DNA of 64,000 nucleotides from Sphingomonas carotinifaciens (GCF_009789535.1 NZ_WSUT01000002.1:39381-103380); one strand, 5' to 3'. Numbered from the stretch's first letter, positions 15,731-25,376 are shown. Notes: generated by a model from the sequence alone, not told the origin. Translations and numbers: made by a program.

Positions 15731-17569
15731 ATGCGTAACCTTCGACCGGCTTTTGGGATACTTGGCCTCCTCCTGCTTGGCGGGTGCGGCGGTGGAAGCG
15801 GCGCCGAGGAGGACGTTGCGGCAGACCCCACCGGGGTCGTCGTGGTGCCCGCACCTGCGCCCACACCGACCCCGACACCCGCGCCTGCCGCTCCGACACC
15901 GGTCGGGCCCAACACGATGGTTCTGGGCGCGGCAACGGCATTCGGGCAGCAGGCCTGGGATTTCTCGATCTTGCAAACGGCGCGTTCGATCGGCGTCATG
16001 GCAGTGCGCGACGGTGTCGCCTGGACCGAGATCGAAAAGACGCCGGGTGTGTACCAGTTCACCTCGCCCGGGTCGAAATGGATGGAAACGGTCATCAACA
16101 ACGGCTTTCCCGTGACGCTGCTGTTCGACGACACCAACCCGCTTTATGATGGCGGCAAGACGCCCCATACCGATCAGGGGCGAGCGGCCTATGCCAAGTA
16201 CATCGTCGCGACGCTGGATCGCTTTCCCAAGATCAAGACGATCGAGATCGGCAACGAATACAACGCTTTCAACTTCGTCAGCGGCCCTGTGCGCGACGAA
16301 GGCTATGGCGCCAGGCAGCGTTATTATTTCGAGACGCTCAAGACGGTGTACCGCGCGGTCAAGGCATCGCACCCCGACGTGAAGATCCTGGGCGGCGCGG
16401 GGATGGCCATACCGGTGGGCTATTTCAAGCCGCTGTTCGGCATGGGTGCGCTGGATTACATGGATGGCATCGTCGTGCATCCCTATACCACCGATCCGGA
16501 GCAGCTTGCCAAGCAACTGGGCGTTCTGCGCGCAGCAATGGGTGCCGCAGCCAAGCCGATCCATGTCACCGAGTTTGCGCAGGAACTCGACAGCATACCG
16601 GACACCGCCAATTATCTGGTGAAGAGTATCGCCGTCATGGCGAGCGCGGGTGTGGCGGAAGCCGATTGGTATGCGCTTCGCCAACAGGGTGGCCCGTCCA
16701 ACATCTGGTACAAGAATGTCGCTCTGGCGAGTTTTGCCGGCGATCTTCTGCCCCCAGGGCAGGCGTTCAAGGTGATGTCGCAACAGGTTCTCGCCAAAGG
16801 TGCGGGACGCCGGATCGCGGTGGACGATTTCACCTACGCCTATCAGTTCGGCCAGAACGCGATGGTGGTATGGGGCGAACCGCGTTCGCTCAGCGTGAAG
16901 GTCCCGGCGCGCTTCTACAATGCGCAAGGGCTGGAGATCGCCGCACCTGCCGCGATCGAGCAGCGTTCGCCGATCATCATCGTCAGCGATCAGCCTCTGG
17001 CTTACGGCCAGAATGTCAGTTTCGGCGATATCAGGCTGGTTGCGGACAGCTATGACCAGTTCGATTTCACCAACTCCCTGTCCGGTGAAACCCGGTTCGA
17101 GGGGCCCTGGTCCTATTTTTCCTATGCCGTGCGCCGCCAGGCCTATGACATGGCCTATACCCAAGGCGGAGGCGAGATCAGCAGTTCCGACTGGATGCCC
17201 TATATCGGCATCGACTGGCTGCGACCGTTCAACATCAACGCCAATACGGTAGGTCCGGTGGACTATAATACCGGGGGCTCACCCGACGCATACAAGGCGG
17301 TGCTGCGCTATACGTCGCCGCATGAGGGGCGCTTCGACATTCAAGCGGTCTGGGACGTCGTGGAAACGTCGGATGACGGCATAGACCTGCAGGTTCAGGT
17401 CAACGCGCAAACCGTGTTCGCAACGACGGTTGCCCGCCACTACGACATGAACCTGAAGAACCTGTCGATCAAACAGGGGGATATCGTCTCGGTCGTTGTC
17501 GGGCCGAACAAGAATGCGATCGGAACCGACACGACGAAATACCGGATCAAGATATACCGGACCTCGTAA
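15731..17569 (+). CDS. Glycoside hydrolase lipoprotein (clan A-like)
   Basis: A 612-residue protein with a lipoprotein signal (ILGLLLLGGC, lipid-modified Cys near residue 19) and a Pro-Thr-Ala linker (about 35-60). A TIM-barrel domain follows, with the paired acidic motifs of clan A hydrolases: EIGNEYNAF (acid/base Glu) and HVTEFAQEL (nucleophile Glu). This resembles GH39/GH5-type enzymes. After about residue 370 come beta-rich regions that look like carbohydrate-binding or accessory domains. It lies in the polysaccharide region, so it may trim or release the secreted polymer; the substrate cannot be read from sequence. It is probably attached to the outer membrane. No strong ribosome binding site precedes the ATG. 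Confidence 0.78.
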   Translation: MRNLRPAFGILGLLLLGGCGGGSGAEEDVAADPTGVVVVPAPAPTPTPTPAPAAPTPVGPNTMVLGAATAFGQQAWDFSILQTARSIGVMAVRDGVAWTEIEKTPGVYQFTSPGSKWMETVINNGFPVTLLFDDTNPLYDGGKTPHTDQGRAAYAKYIVATLDRFPKIKTIEIGNEYNAFNFVSGPVRDEGYGARQRYYFETLKTVYRAVKASHPDVKILGGAGMAIPVGYFKPLFGMGALDYMDGIVVHPYTTDPEQLAKQLGVLRAAMGAAAKPIHVTEFAQELDSIPDTANYLVKSIAVMASAGVAEADWYALRQQGGPSNIWYKNVALASFAGDLLPPGQAFKVMSQQVLAKGAGRRIAVDDFTYAYQFGQNAMVVWGEPRSLSVKVPARFYNAQGLEIAAPAAIEQRSPIIIVSDQPLAYGQNVSFGDIRLVADSYDQFDFTNSLSGETRFEGPWSYFSYAVRRQAYDMAYTQGGGEISSSDWMPYIGIDWLRPFNINANTVGPVDYNTGGSPDAYKAVLRYTSPHEGRFDIQAVWDVVETSDDGIDLQVQVNAQTVFATTVARHYDMNLKNLSIKQGDIVSVVVGPNKNAIGTDTTKYRIKIYRTS

Positions 17570-17633
17570 CGGCGATGATGTCCACCGGGGAGATCGCATC
17601 AAACCCGGTGGTGCCGTTCCTGCAGGTATGGCG

Positions 17634-17750
17634 TCAAAAAATCGTCGCGATGATGCACGCCCACAGCGCCGCCGCAATCGGCAGTGCCAGCAGCACGCCA
17701 TGCGCGCCAAAGGGATGCTGTTCAGCATCAGGGTAATTGAAAATGCGCAT
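17634..17750 (-). CDS. 38-residue membrane microprotein
   Basis: A 38-codon frame preceded by AGAGGACAGG directly before its ATG. The first 17 residues are polar (MRIFNYPDAEQHPFGA) and the rest is one hydrophobic helix (VLLALPIAAALWACIIATIF) running to the stop, so it looks like a tail-anchored membrane peptide. It is in the gap between the glycoside hydrolase and the acetyltransferase, on the opposite strand to both. No family is recognised. The good ribosome binding site and clean helix favour a real gene. Confidence 0.5.
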   Translation of the reverse strand: MRIFNYPDAEQHPFGAHGVLLALPIAAALWACIIATIF

Positions 17751-17920
17751 CCTGTCCTCTCCCAGCGTTTTCGCCTTGGATGGTTAACGTACCAATTCGG
17801 GAATGGGGTTCAAGAGGCCGCCGGTAACATATTTCAGGGTTATGACGTGGGGGAGCCGCGCGAAACGCGAATGTACGGGTGGTTCCGATCCGGACGCTTT
17901 CCGGCAACTCGTGGCGACCG

Positions 17921-17940
17921 AAATCACACGATCGTGATTT
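17921..17940. promoter_or_regulatory. Palindromic site upstream of acetyltransferase
   Basis: AAATCAC and GTGATTT form perfect 7-bp inverted arms around a 6-bp centre, 70 bp upstream of the acetyltransferase start in an AT-richer stretch. It has the size and symmetry of a dimeric regulator site. No regulator is identified. Confidence 0.35.
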
Positions 17941-18009
17941 GATGCTTGATAATGCTTAATGAAACGTAAACAGGCATTCAGGGGATGAAGCTAGGGAGAG
18001 TTTTATAAA

Positions 18010-18600
18010 ATGTCTGGTGAAGGTTGGAAGCGGACGAAATTTCGCTCTGTAGTCCTGCGTGTGCAGGGGTCGCGCTTCCTTTCTGATCGCATGCGTCGGT
18101 TCCTGTTGAATTTCATTGGCGCAAAGATCCACCCAACGGCGACGGTTCGCCACTCATGCTGGTTGGCCTCGGCGGATGTGGTCATGGGTCGAAATGCAAT
18201 GCTCAACAGCTTTGCCCGCTATGACGGTTCGGCCCGGTTGACGATTGAAGACAATGCCCGTGTCGCCTCTGGTGTCACTTTCACCACCAGTTCTCATCCT
18301 TTTGGTGATTGGAAGCGCCGTTCCTCCCCTCTGATCATCGTGGCGCCCATCACCATCAAGGAAGGATCCTGGGTGATGGCGGATGTGACGATCAACCAGG
18401 GCGTGACGATTGCCGAAGGATGCATGATCGGCGCGAAGGCGCTGGTGGTGGAAGATACCGAGCCGCATGGCATGTATCTGAACATGGCAAGCCCAGGTGG
18501 TGCGGTACGCGCAAGGCGCTACAAGGACTTGCCTGTCGGAAAGGTGGACGCGCACGTCGGCAGGGTGCCGGCACCGGTACAGCTTTCGGTCGTAAACTGA
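18010..18600 (+). CDS. Hexapeptide-repeat acyltransferase (WcaF/LbetaH type)
   Basis: A 196-residue protein with left-handed beta-helix hexapeptide repeats, for example ARLTIEDNARVASGVTFTT, PITIKEGSWVMADVTINQG and VTIAEGCMIGAKALVVED. The catalytic-type histidine lies in TTSSHPFGD. Proteins of this class O-acetylate sugars with acetyl-CoA, often on exopolysaccharide. GGGAG lies upstream of the ATG at 18010. Its position at the end of the polysaccharide region suggests acetyl decoration of the polymer or its precursors. The acceptor is not known. Confidence 0.8.
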   Translation: MSGEGWKRTKFRSVVLRVQGSRFLSDRMRRFLLNFIGAKIHPTATVRHSCWLASADVVMGRNAMLNSFARYDGSARLTIEDNARVASGVTFTTSSHPFGDWKRRSSPLIIVAPITIKEGSWVMADVTINQGVTIAEGCMIGAKALVVEDTEPHGMYLNMASPGGAVRARRYKDLPVGKVDAHVGRVPAPVQLSVVN

Positions 18601-18683
18601 TCATCATGGCCGGGAGGATGGCGATCCCGCCATCCTTGCGGCTCGACGATCGTCATCATGGACCATGACAGTTAGGAAGCGTC

Positions 18684-20378
18684 ATGGATATGCCTGACGC
18701 TCTGCACCGCTTGCCCGCCCGGTTGCTCTTTTCGTTGTGCGGATCGGGTCTGTGGTTGGGGACGCTGTTCTTTGCGGCTTCGTTGACGCCGAGCCTGGTG
18801 CCGCGTGGGGCGCTGCTTCAGGGGTTGTTGTCCGGCGTTGCCTTTGCACTTGGATATGGCATCGGCGTGGCGCTCAGGGCGGGGTGGCGGTTTTTGCATT
18901 TGCCGGCATGGGACGAGAGCCGGATCGGGCGGTGGGCCAAGATCGGGGCTGCTCTCGTTTGCGTCGTGATCGCCGGCTTCTTCCTGTGGCATGCATCCGC
19001 GTGGCAGAATTCCGTCCGCCTGCCGATGGGCATGGATGCGGTGGATAGCGCGCGGCCGATGCTGGTCGGGGGCGTGGCGGCATCGATCGCGGTCGTGGCG
19101 ATCCTGTTGGCGCGGGTGTTCAAGGCGATGGCACGCGGCGTCACGCACCTGCTGGACCGCGTGGTGCCGCGACGGGTATCAGCGATCGCCGGGATCGTTG
19201 TGTCGCTGATGCTGTTCTGGGCGATCGGCAACGGCGTGTTGCTGCGTGCGGGGCTTCGTGCGCTCGACTCCTCCTATCGGCAGCTCGATGCGCATGTCGA
19301 GGACGGGCTGGAACAGCCCGTGGATCCCCGCAAGACCGGCAGCGATGCCTCGCTGCTGCGCTGGGCGGATCTTGGGCGCATGGGGCGTGAGGCCATCTCG
19401 GTCGGGGCGACGGGCGCGCAGATCGCGCGCTTTACCGGGCAGCCGGCAATGGAGCCGCTGCGCATCGATGTCGGCCTGCAATCCGCCGAAACGATCGAGG
19501 CCCGCGCCGTGCTGGCCCTGGCCGAGATGCAGCGGGTCGGGGCGTTCGAGCGCTCCGTGCTGGTCGTGACGACGCCGACCGGGACGGGGTGGCTGGATCC
19601 TGCAAGCCAGATGCCGCTGGAATATCTCCACCGCGGCGACGTGGCGACGGTGGCCGTGCAATATTCCTATCTGCCGAGCTGGCTGGCACTGATGGTAGAG
19701 CCGACCTACGGCGCCGACACCGCCCGTGCGCTGTTCCGCAAGGTCTATGACCATTGGCACCGCCTGCCGCGCGACCGCCGGCCGCGCCTGTACCTGCATG
19801 GTTTGAGCCTGGGTGCGCTCAATTCGGACCTGTCGGCCGATCTGTTCGACGTGATCGGCGATCCGCACCAGGGCGCGTTGTGGAGCGGTCCTCCCTTTCA
19901 GAGCCGGACATGGTTGCAAGCGACGCGGGAGCGTGTGCCCGGATCACCCGCCTGGTTGCCGCGGTTTCGCGACGGATCGGTGATCCGCTTCACCGGACAG
20001 GGCGACGCGGTGCAACAGGCACCGGCACCCTGGGGGCCGATGCGGATCGTCTATCTGCAATATGCCAGCGACCCGATCACCTTTTTCGAGACGCGGTCCG
20101 CGTTTCGCCCTCCCGCCTGGTTGAGCGGGCCGCGCGGGCCGGACGTATCCGCGTCGCTGCGCTGGTATCCGCTGGTGACCTTCCTGCAACTGGGACTGGA
20201 CATGGCGATCGCGACGACGCCGCCGATGGGGCACGGCCATGTCTATGCCCCTGAGGATTATGTCGATGCCTGGACCGCGGTGACCCAGCCGCAGGGATGG
20301 ACACCGCCTGCACTTGCCCGGCTGAAGCGGCATCTCGCGCGACGCATCGAAATGGAGGCGTTGGCGAGCTCATCATAA
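18684..20378 (+). CDS. Membrane-bound alpha/beta-hydrolase family protein (Abhydrolase_9 type)
   Basis: A 564-residue protein. The N-terminal ~200 residues hold four to five transmembrane helices (FSLCGSGLWLGTLFFAASL; GLLSGVAFALGYGIGVAL; IGAALVCVVIAGFFLW; VVSLMLFWAIG). A C-terminal alpha/beta-hydrolase-like domain follows with a nucleophile-elbow motif, LYLHGLSLGALNSD (GLSLG), and GHGHVYAPEDY near the end as the possible His region. This layout matches the paired Abhydrolase_9/N-terminal membrane family known from mycobacteria and some proteobacteria. The substrate is unknown; lipid or ester hydrolysis near the membrane is a guess. AGGAAG precedes the ATG. No operon partners are evident. Confidence 0.75.
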   Translation: MDMPDALHRLPARLLFSLCGSGLWLGTLFFAASLTPSLVPRGALLQGLLSGVAFALGYGIGVALRAGWRFLHLPAWDESRIGRWAKIGAALVCVVIAGFFLWHASAWQNSVRLPMGMDAVDSARPMLVGGVAASIAVVAILLARVFKAMARGVTHLLDRVVPRRVSAIAGIVVSLMLFWAIGNGVLLRAGLRALDSSYRQLDAHVEDGLEQPVDPRKTGSDASLLRWADLGRMGREAISVGATGAQIARFTGQPAMEPLRIDVGLQSAETIEARAVLALAEMQRVGAFERSVLVVTTPTGTGWLDPASQMPLEYLHRGDVATVAVQYSYLPSWLALMVEPTYGADTARALFRKVYDHWHRLPRDRRPRLYLHGLSLGALNSDLSADLFDVIGDPHQGALWSGPPFQSRTWLQATRERVPGSPAWLPRFRDGSVIRFTGQGDAVQQAPAPWGPMRIVYLQYASDPITFFETRSAFRPPAWLSGPRGPDVSASLRWYPLVTFLQLGLDMAIATTPPMGHGHVYAPEDYVDAWTAVTQPQGWTPPALARLKRHLARRIEMEALASSS

Positions 20379-20546
20379 TAGACATGTGGCATGATGGAGC
20401 GGGGCATTTGCGGCTGCTTCTGGTGCGACGTGACGCGGGCTGGGCCGATGGCAGCGACTTCAACCGGTATGGCCGGTGTTTGACAGGCAGCAAAGTCTTT
20501 ACTGTAATGGTATAGACGCCGCTTATGTCGCTGGACCCTTGTAAAA

Positions 20547-21059
20547 TTGATTATATTGTTCCGTGCCGTTAAAGTGCATTGTCGATTCTATGGCACGCTG
20601 CGCGGGATAAGCGTTGATGTGGAAGCATGGAGATTCTCTTCCTATGCCTTCACCGACGCGCTGCTCGCATTCCTGATATCGTGTATGTTCATTTTCGGTA
20701 GAGTGCTTTTACCGAACGACCTTCGGGTGCCTGAAGCAGTGCGTCATGCGGCCAGGATATTCGCCGGATCATCCTTCAGCCTGTATCTGATACATTGGCC
20801 GATCATCATCGTCATGCATCATGCCGGTCTGCGTGCCGGAGAGGATGTGTCGATGTTTCTCGCGATCCTGACCTTGCCCGTGGCAGCAGCTTTGATCGTG
20901 GCGCCCTGTATCGAAGGTGTCGCCGTGCAGAGGTTGAAACATTGCGTGGCAATGGCGGTCGAGCGAAATACCTGTCGCCGGCCGATGATCAATCAGGTCG
21001 ATCGTATCGACACGGGCAACGACCATACCTGCGACGGAGCCGTGAAGGCAGTGTCCTGA
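20547..21059 (+). pseudogene. Acyltransferase-3 family remnant (C-terminal part)
   Basis: About 170 residues, of which roughly 30-135 resemble the last four membrane helices of an OafA/Acyltransferase-3 protein, including the signature SFSLYLIHWPIIIVMHHAG. Full-length members have about 350 residues and an N-terminal catalytic His (RxxR and H motifs); none of that is present upstream in any frame. The local base composition is AT-richer than the neighbours, and the frame has no ribosome binding site. I read it as the 3' remnant of an O-acyltransferase truncated by deletion or rearrangement. Confidence 0.65.
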
Positions 21060-21150
21060 CGATCGAGTCCTTCTTGTGTCGTGCAATGCTTGCGAGGATG
21101 TTCCGTCATGATGTCGACACGGCGCCGGACAGGCGCCGCCCGCCCGCATC

Positions 21151-21465
21151 TCAATCCTTCATCAACTCGCGAATGCGTGCGGCCAACGCATCGACGGCAA
21201 ATGGCTTGGTCAGGATCTGCATACCGGGCTCTAACTGGCCGTTGCAGATGACGGCGGTTTCCGCGTAGCCGGTGATGAACAGCGTCCGCAGGTCGGGGCA
21301 TACCGCGTGGCCGGCATCGGCCATCTGGCGTCCGTTGACCCCGCCGGGCAGGCCGACATCGGTGACCAGCAGATCGATCCTGGTATCGGAGCGCAGGATC
21401 CTGAGGCCGGCGACACCATCGGTCGCCTCGATCACGCTATAGCCAAGATCGCCGAGCACGTCGGT
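21151..21465 (-). pseudogene. Response-regulator receiver domain remnant
   Basis: The reading frame ending at 21151 carries most of a receiver domain: LGDLGYSVIEATDG (helix 1 to strand 2), LLVTDVGLPGG with the phosphoacceptor Asp, LFITGYAE with the conserved Thr, and ILTKPF with the conserved Lys. The first strand with the acidic pair is missing. Upstream of about 21460 the sequence does not resemble any kinase or regulator in any frame. The style (VTDVGLPGGVNGRQMAD) fits the C-terminal receiver of hybrid histidine kinases in alphaproteobacteria. It is probably a truncated, non-functional remnant. Confidence 0.65.
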
Positions 21466-21816
21466 CCTCTGCCACGCTGACCAGGGAGCGGGGCGCGGCA
21501 AGCCATTTTGGTGCACGCACCAGCCGTGCGAGCAGCATGGCTTGTCGTCGCTTCGCCTTCGCGGCGCTGATCGGTCTGGCGGATCCACCGGCCATATCGA
21601 TTGCCGGCGTCGCCAGCCGGCGGGCGGTCGGGTAGCGGACCGCCGGCGTATCTCCGTCTGGCGGAGCCGCATCTGATGCCCGGCCCCACAAGCCATGGTC
21701 CGGCCGGGCAGCCTGTCACCGATCAACCACCCAGCAACACTTCGTAACTTGACCCCTCACGACCCACGCCCCAATCGCGCTTGCGAGTAATTAGCAATAT
21801 CAGGGGTTGGGGGATT

Positions 21817-24024
21817 ATGAAGACGCTCGTCGTGACGGCGATCATGCTGGCCGCGTCCGGTCATGCGATGGCGGTGGCGCAGGTCGGGGCACAGGTCGGG
21901 GCACAAGGCGGACCCGTCACCGCGCAGCGCAGTGGCGAGGACAGCGAGGCACCCGCCAGCACCGCGCAGCGCGACATCCGCGCGACCGGACCGTCCAGCC
22001 AGTCGGGTGAAATCGTCGTCACCGCCGCAGGCTTCGAACAGAAGATCGAGAATGCACCGGCGAGCATCAGCGTCATCCGGCGTGACGAGCTGGAAACCGA
22101 GCGGTTCAACAATCTGGCCGATGCGTTGGTGGATGTGGAAGGTGTCGATGTAGGCGGCACCGCGGGGAAAACGGGCGGGCTGAACGTGTCGATCCGCGGC
22201 ATGCCAAGCGACTATACGCTGGTGCTGCTCGACGGGCGGCGCCAGAACGCGCCGGGCAACGTGACGCCCAACGGGTTCGGGGAGACGTCGACCAGCTTTC
22301 TGCCGCCCCTGTCGGCGATCGAGCGGATCGAGGTGGTGCGCGGGCCGATGTCGACGCTGTACGGATCGGACGCGATGGGCGGCGTCATCAACGTCATCAC
22401 GCGTAAGGTGGGGGATCGCTGGGTCGGCACCGCGACCGCGGACGCGACGATCCAGGGCGATGGCGATTTCGGCAACACCTATTCGGGCAACGCCTTTGCA
22501 CAGGGGCCGCTGGTCCGCGACCTGATCGGCCTGTCGGTACGCGGCAGCTATCTGCGGCGCGATGCCTCCTCGCTGAACTATACCGACGTGAACGGCAATC
22601 CGGTGGAGGTGAGCGCGCGGGGGCCGAGCCCGGTCGAGGCGGACATCTACACCCTTGGCGGGCGCCTGTCGGTGACGCCGGCGTCGAACCACGACCTGTG
22701 GCTGGAATATGACCGATCGCACCAGCGCTACGACAATGCGGACTCGCAGCTGGGCACGGGCACGGTGCAGGGCGGTTACGGCCCCGAGATGCGCTTCGTG
22801 CGCGACCAGTATAGCGCCGCGCACAATTGGCGGGCAGGCTTTGGTACGCTGGAGACGACGGTGACGCGCAACGCGACCGAGACGTTCGGCCGTACCATCC
22901 CGCCCGGCACGCCGGGCCGCACGCCCGGTGACGAGCGTGCGCTGCGCGCGACCAACACCATCCTGGACTCCCGCCTGATTTCGGAGGTCGGGCCGGTGAT
23001 CTTTACCGCAGGCGGGCAATATTGGTGGGCGCGGATGACCGACGGCGTCGCGCCGCGCGACTATGCCTTCGACCAGTGGGCGGGCTTTCTGGAGGCGAGC
23101 TGGAAGATCGCGGAAACGTTCACGCTGACCGCGGGCGGGCGTTATGACGAACACACCACCTTCGGCGGCAAGTTCAGCCCGCGCGGCTATGCGGTGTGGA
23201 ACGCGACGCGCGGGATCACGGTGAAGGGCGGCGTGTCGCGCGGGTTCAAGACGCCGCAATTGAACCAGATCACGCCGGGCATCGTCGGTTTCGGCGGGCA
23301 GGGCACGATCCCGCAGATCGGCAGCCCGAACCTGGGACCGGAGACGACGACATCGAGCGAACTGGGCGTGTATTTCGACACGTTCACCGGCATTTCGGGC
23401 AACGTCACCGTCTTCAACAATGATTTCGACAACAAGATCGCGGCGGGCCCCGGTATCCCCAACTGTGCGTTCCGGCTGGCGCGCGACCGGCCGGGCTGCA
23501 TCGATGTCGGCAATTTCCCGAACGTCGACCTGTTCGGCCAGCAGATCAACGTCGATCAGGCTCGGACGCGCGGCATCGAGACCGCGCTGCGCTTCGTCTT
23601 CTCGCCGCGCCTCACCCTGACCGCGAACCATACGCTGACCGACAGCGTGCAGCGATCGGGCAGCGAGCAGGGCCAGCCGCTGATCGGTACGCCCCGCCAC
23701 ATGTTCAACACGCAGGTGCGGTGGAAGGCGCTGGACGACCTGTCGCTATGGGCACGCGGCCAGATCCAGTCGAGCCGCTACCGGGGCGCCAACACGGCGC
23801 AGGCGGCGCTGGGGGATTTCGACGGGTTCGAGGTGTTTCATCTGGGCGCGAACTGGGCACTGGCGCAGAACATCACGCTGAACGCGGTGCTGTACAATGT
23901 CTTCGACCGCAACTTCGTGCGCTACCTGCCGTACACCGAGCGCGGCGCCACGGTGTATGCGCAGCAATATGCGAACAACCAGGAGCCGCGTCGGGTATAT
24001 GTCTCGGTGAACGTCGACTTCTGA
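21817..24024 (+). CDS. TonB-dependent outer-membrane receptor
   Basis: A 735-residue receptor with a signal peptide (MKTLVVTAIMLAASGHAMA), then a short low-complexity stretch built from a repeated VGAQ unit. A TonB box region (GEIVVTAAGFEQ) follows. The plug domain (about 80-200) has SIRGMPSDYTLVLLDGRRQN and IERIEVVRGPMSTLYGSDA. The 22-strand barrel ends in RRVYVSVNVDF with the terminal Phe. The plug motifs resemble FepA/CirA-like siderophore receptors. It imports a ligand, most likely an iron chelate, using TonB energy. No siderophore genes or Fur box were recognised beside it. The start at 21817 is used because the upstream TTG frame lacks a signal peptide. Confidence 0.88.
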   Translation: MKTLVVTAIMLAASGHAMAVAQVGAQVGAQGGPVTAQRSGEDSEAPASTAQRDIRATGPSSQSGEIVVTAAGFEQKIENAPASISVIRRDELETERFNNLADALVDVEGVDVGGTAGKTGGLNVSIRGMPSDYTLVLLDGRRQNAPGNVTPNGFGETSTSFLPPLSAIERIEVVRGPMSTLYGSDAMGGVINVITRKVGDRWVGTATADATIQGDGDFGNTYSGNAFAQGPLVRDLIGLSVRGSYLRRDASSLNYTDVNGNPVEVSARGPSPVEADIYTLGGRLSVTPASNHDLWLEYDRSHQRYDNADSQLGTGTVQGGYGPEMRFVRDQYSAAHNWRAGFGTLETTVTRNATETFGRTIPPGTPGRTPGDERALRATNTILDSRLISEVGPVIFTAGGQYWWARMTDGVAPRDYAFDQWAGFLEASWKIAETFTLTAGGRYDEHTTFGGKFSPRGYAVWNATRGITVKGGVSRGFKTPQLNQITPGIVGFGGQGTIPQIGSPNLGPETTTSSELGVYFDTFTGISGNVTVFNNDFDNKIAAGPGIPNCAFRLARDRPGCIDVGNFPNVDLFGQQINVDQARTRGIETALRFVFSPRLTLTANHTLTDSVQRSGSEQGQPLIGTPRHMFNTQVRWKALDDLSLWARGQIQSSRYRGANTAQAALGDFDGFEVFHLGANWALAQNITLNAVLYNVFDRNFVRYLPYTERGATVYAQQYANNQEPRRVYVSVNVDF

Positions 24025-24032
24025 CCGTCTTT

Positions 24033-25325
24033 CTATCCCCGGACCCGTGACAGGACGCGGGCGGCGACGTTGCTGCGCACGGCCAGCTTGCGGCCGTAGC
24101 GCAGCGCGGTGGCCGGCGAGGTCCAGCGCAGCGCCTGGGCGATGCCGACGCCGTCCTCGCCGGCCGCGAACAGATCCTGCGTCAGCCCCACGCGCAGCGA
24201 GTGGGTGGATAGCCCGCGCACCGCCTCCGCAATGTCGGACGCGGGCAGATCGACCAGACCGGCATCCCAGGCGGCAAGCGCGACCCGGCGATAGATCAGG
24301 CAGACGCCCTGCCGGCTGAGCGCGGTGGTACCGACGGTGTAGGTGATGCGTGCGGACTGGGCCGGCTGGCCGGCGAGTTTTTCGCGCCACTGGCGGGTGT
24401 GGCCGGGGATCGCGGCATAGGCGAGCGGTGCGGCCTCGGCGCGGGCGCGGCGCCGGTCGACGCCGACCCGCCGGAACATCGGGCCGCTCGTGATCCCGCC
24501 GGCCTGCAGCCAGAGGCCGACGCGGCGCATGGTGTCGGCGGACAGCCACGCCCAGGCGCCCTGACCCTCCTGATCGGTCTTGGACGAGGGGATGAACAGT
24601 GTCGCGGTGCCGTCAGGCTGGGGATCGATATGGCGCTCCTCGACCGCGACGAGCTCGCTAACGCGCAGGCCCGCATCATAGCCGAGCGAGAGCAGGGCGG
24701 CGTCGCGCAGGCCCTGAAGATCGGTGCCGCACGCCGTCAGCATCGCGCTGAGCGTGACCCCCTTGCCGGCATGCGGATCGAGCGCGGCCCCGAAGCGCAG
24801 CGGCGCGGCCTGGCGCGGTGCGGCGCCTTTTCGACGTCGCACCCCCTTCAACGCGGCACGCACCATGGCGTGACGCGTCGGCAGCTCGGCATGGTCGGCC
24901 AGTCCCATCAACCGGTGCGCGGTCGCGAGACTGGCGAGCCGGCGCGCCAGCGTCGCGGGGCTGGAGCCGTTTGTGTCGAGATGGCGCAGATAGCGCACCA
25001 GCGCCTCCGGATCGGCGGGAAAGGGCGAACAGCCATCGTCCGCGCACCATGCGCCATAGCAGGTCAGGTCCGCGGCGAGCGCAGCCTTGCTCGCCTCCGC
25101 CATGGCGGTCAGTTGCGCGTCGAAGCCGATCGCGCTGACCGGTGCGGCACCGGGTGGCACGAGTGCGCCCAGCACGCGGGCGAGCCGGGCGTCGACCGGC
25201 TCCGGCCGGGTGCGGCGACCGCGCATCGGCAGCGCCTCGCCATCGGTGCGGTGGACGATGATCTCGCCCGCGGGCACCGGGGGTGCCTTTGCCTGGGCGC
25301 GGCCTTCCTTCAACTCGAAACGCAT
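24033..25325 (-). CDS. Tyrosine-type site-specific recombinase
   Basis: A 430-residue integrase-like protein. The N-terminal core-binding domain (about 70-190) has PEALVRYLRHLDTNGSSPAT. The catalytic domain has the full residue set: Arg in DAGLRVSELV, Lys in SSKTDQEGQG, HxxR as THSLRVGLTQDL, Trp (in place of the second His) in LRWTSPATALRYG, and the nucleophile Tyr in the same motif. It is longer than XerC/D. It may resolve replicon multimers or act on a local site: a large palindrome begins 52 bp upstream of its start. The start at 25325 has AAAAGG upstream. It converges on the TonB receptor gene with only 8 bp between stops. Confidence 0.88.
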   Translation of the reverse strand: MRFELKEGRAQAKAPPVPAGEIIVHRTDGEALPMRGRRTRPEPVDARLARVLGALVPPGAAPVSAIGFDAQLTAMAEASKAALAADLTCYGAWCADDGCSPFPADPEALVRYLRHLDTNGSSPATLARRLASLATAHRLMGLADHAELPTRHAMVRAALKGVRRRKGAAPRQAAPLRFGAALDPHAGKGVTLSAMLTACGTDLQGLRDAALLSLGYDAGLRVSELVAVEERHIDPQPDGTATLFIPSSKTDQEGQGAWAWLSADTMRRVGLWLQAGGITSGPMFRRVGVDRRRARAEAAPLAYAAIPGHTRQWREKLAGQPAQSARITYTVGTTALSRQGVCLIYRRVALAAWDAGLVDLPASDIAEAVRGLSTHSLRVGLTQDLFAAGEDGVGIAQALRWTSPATALRYGRKLAVRSNVAARVLSRVRG

Positions 25326-25376
25326 GGCGCCTTTTAAAGTCTGTTTGAAAATTCGCGAAAGGGCGAATTTCAAGAC

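Noticed and set aside
21880..21915. Tandem 12-bp repeat in the TonB receptor gene
   Set aside because: It encodes the short VGAQ repeat after the signal peptide; probably simple slippage and not a regulatory element.
21757..23700. 647-codon minus-strand frame opposite the TonB receptor
   Set aside because: Arg/Ala-rich shadow translation with no domains; the plus-strand receptor is clear.
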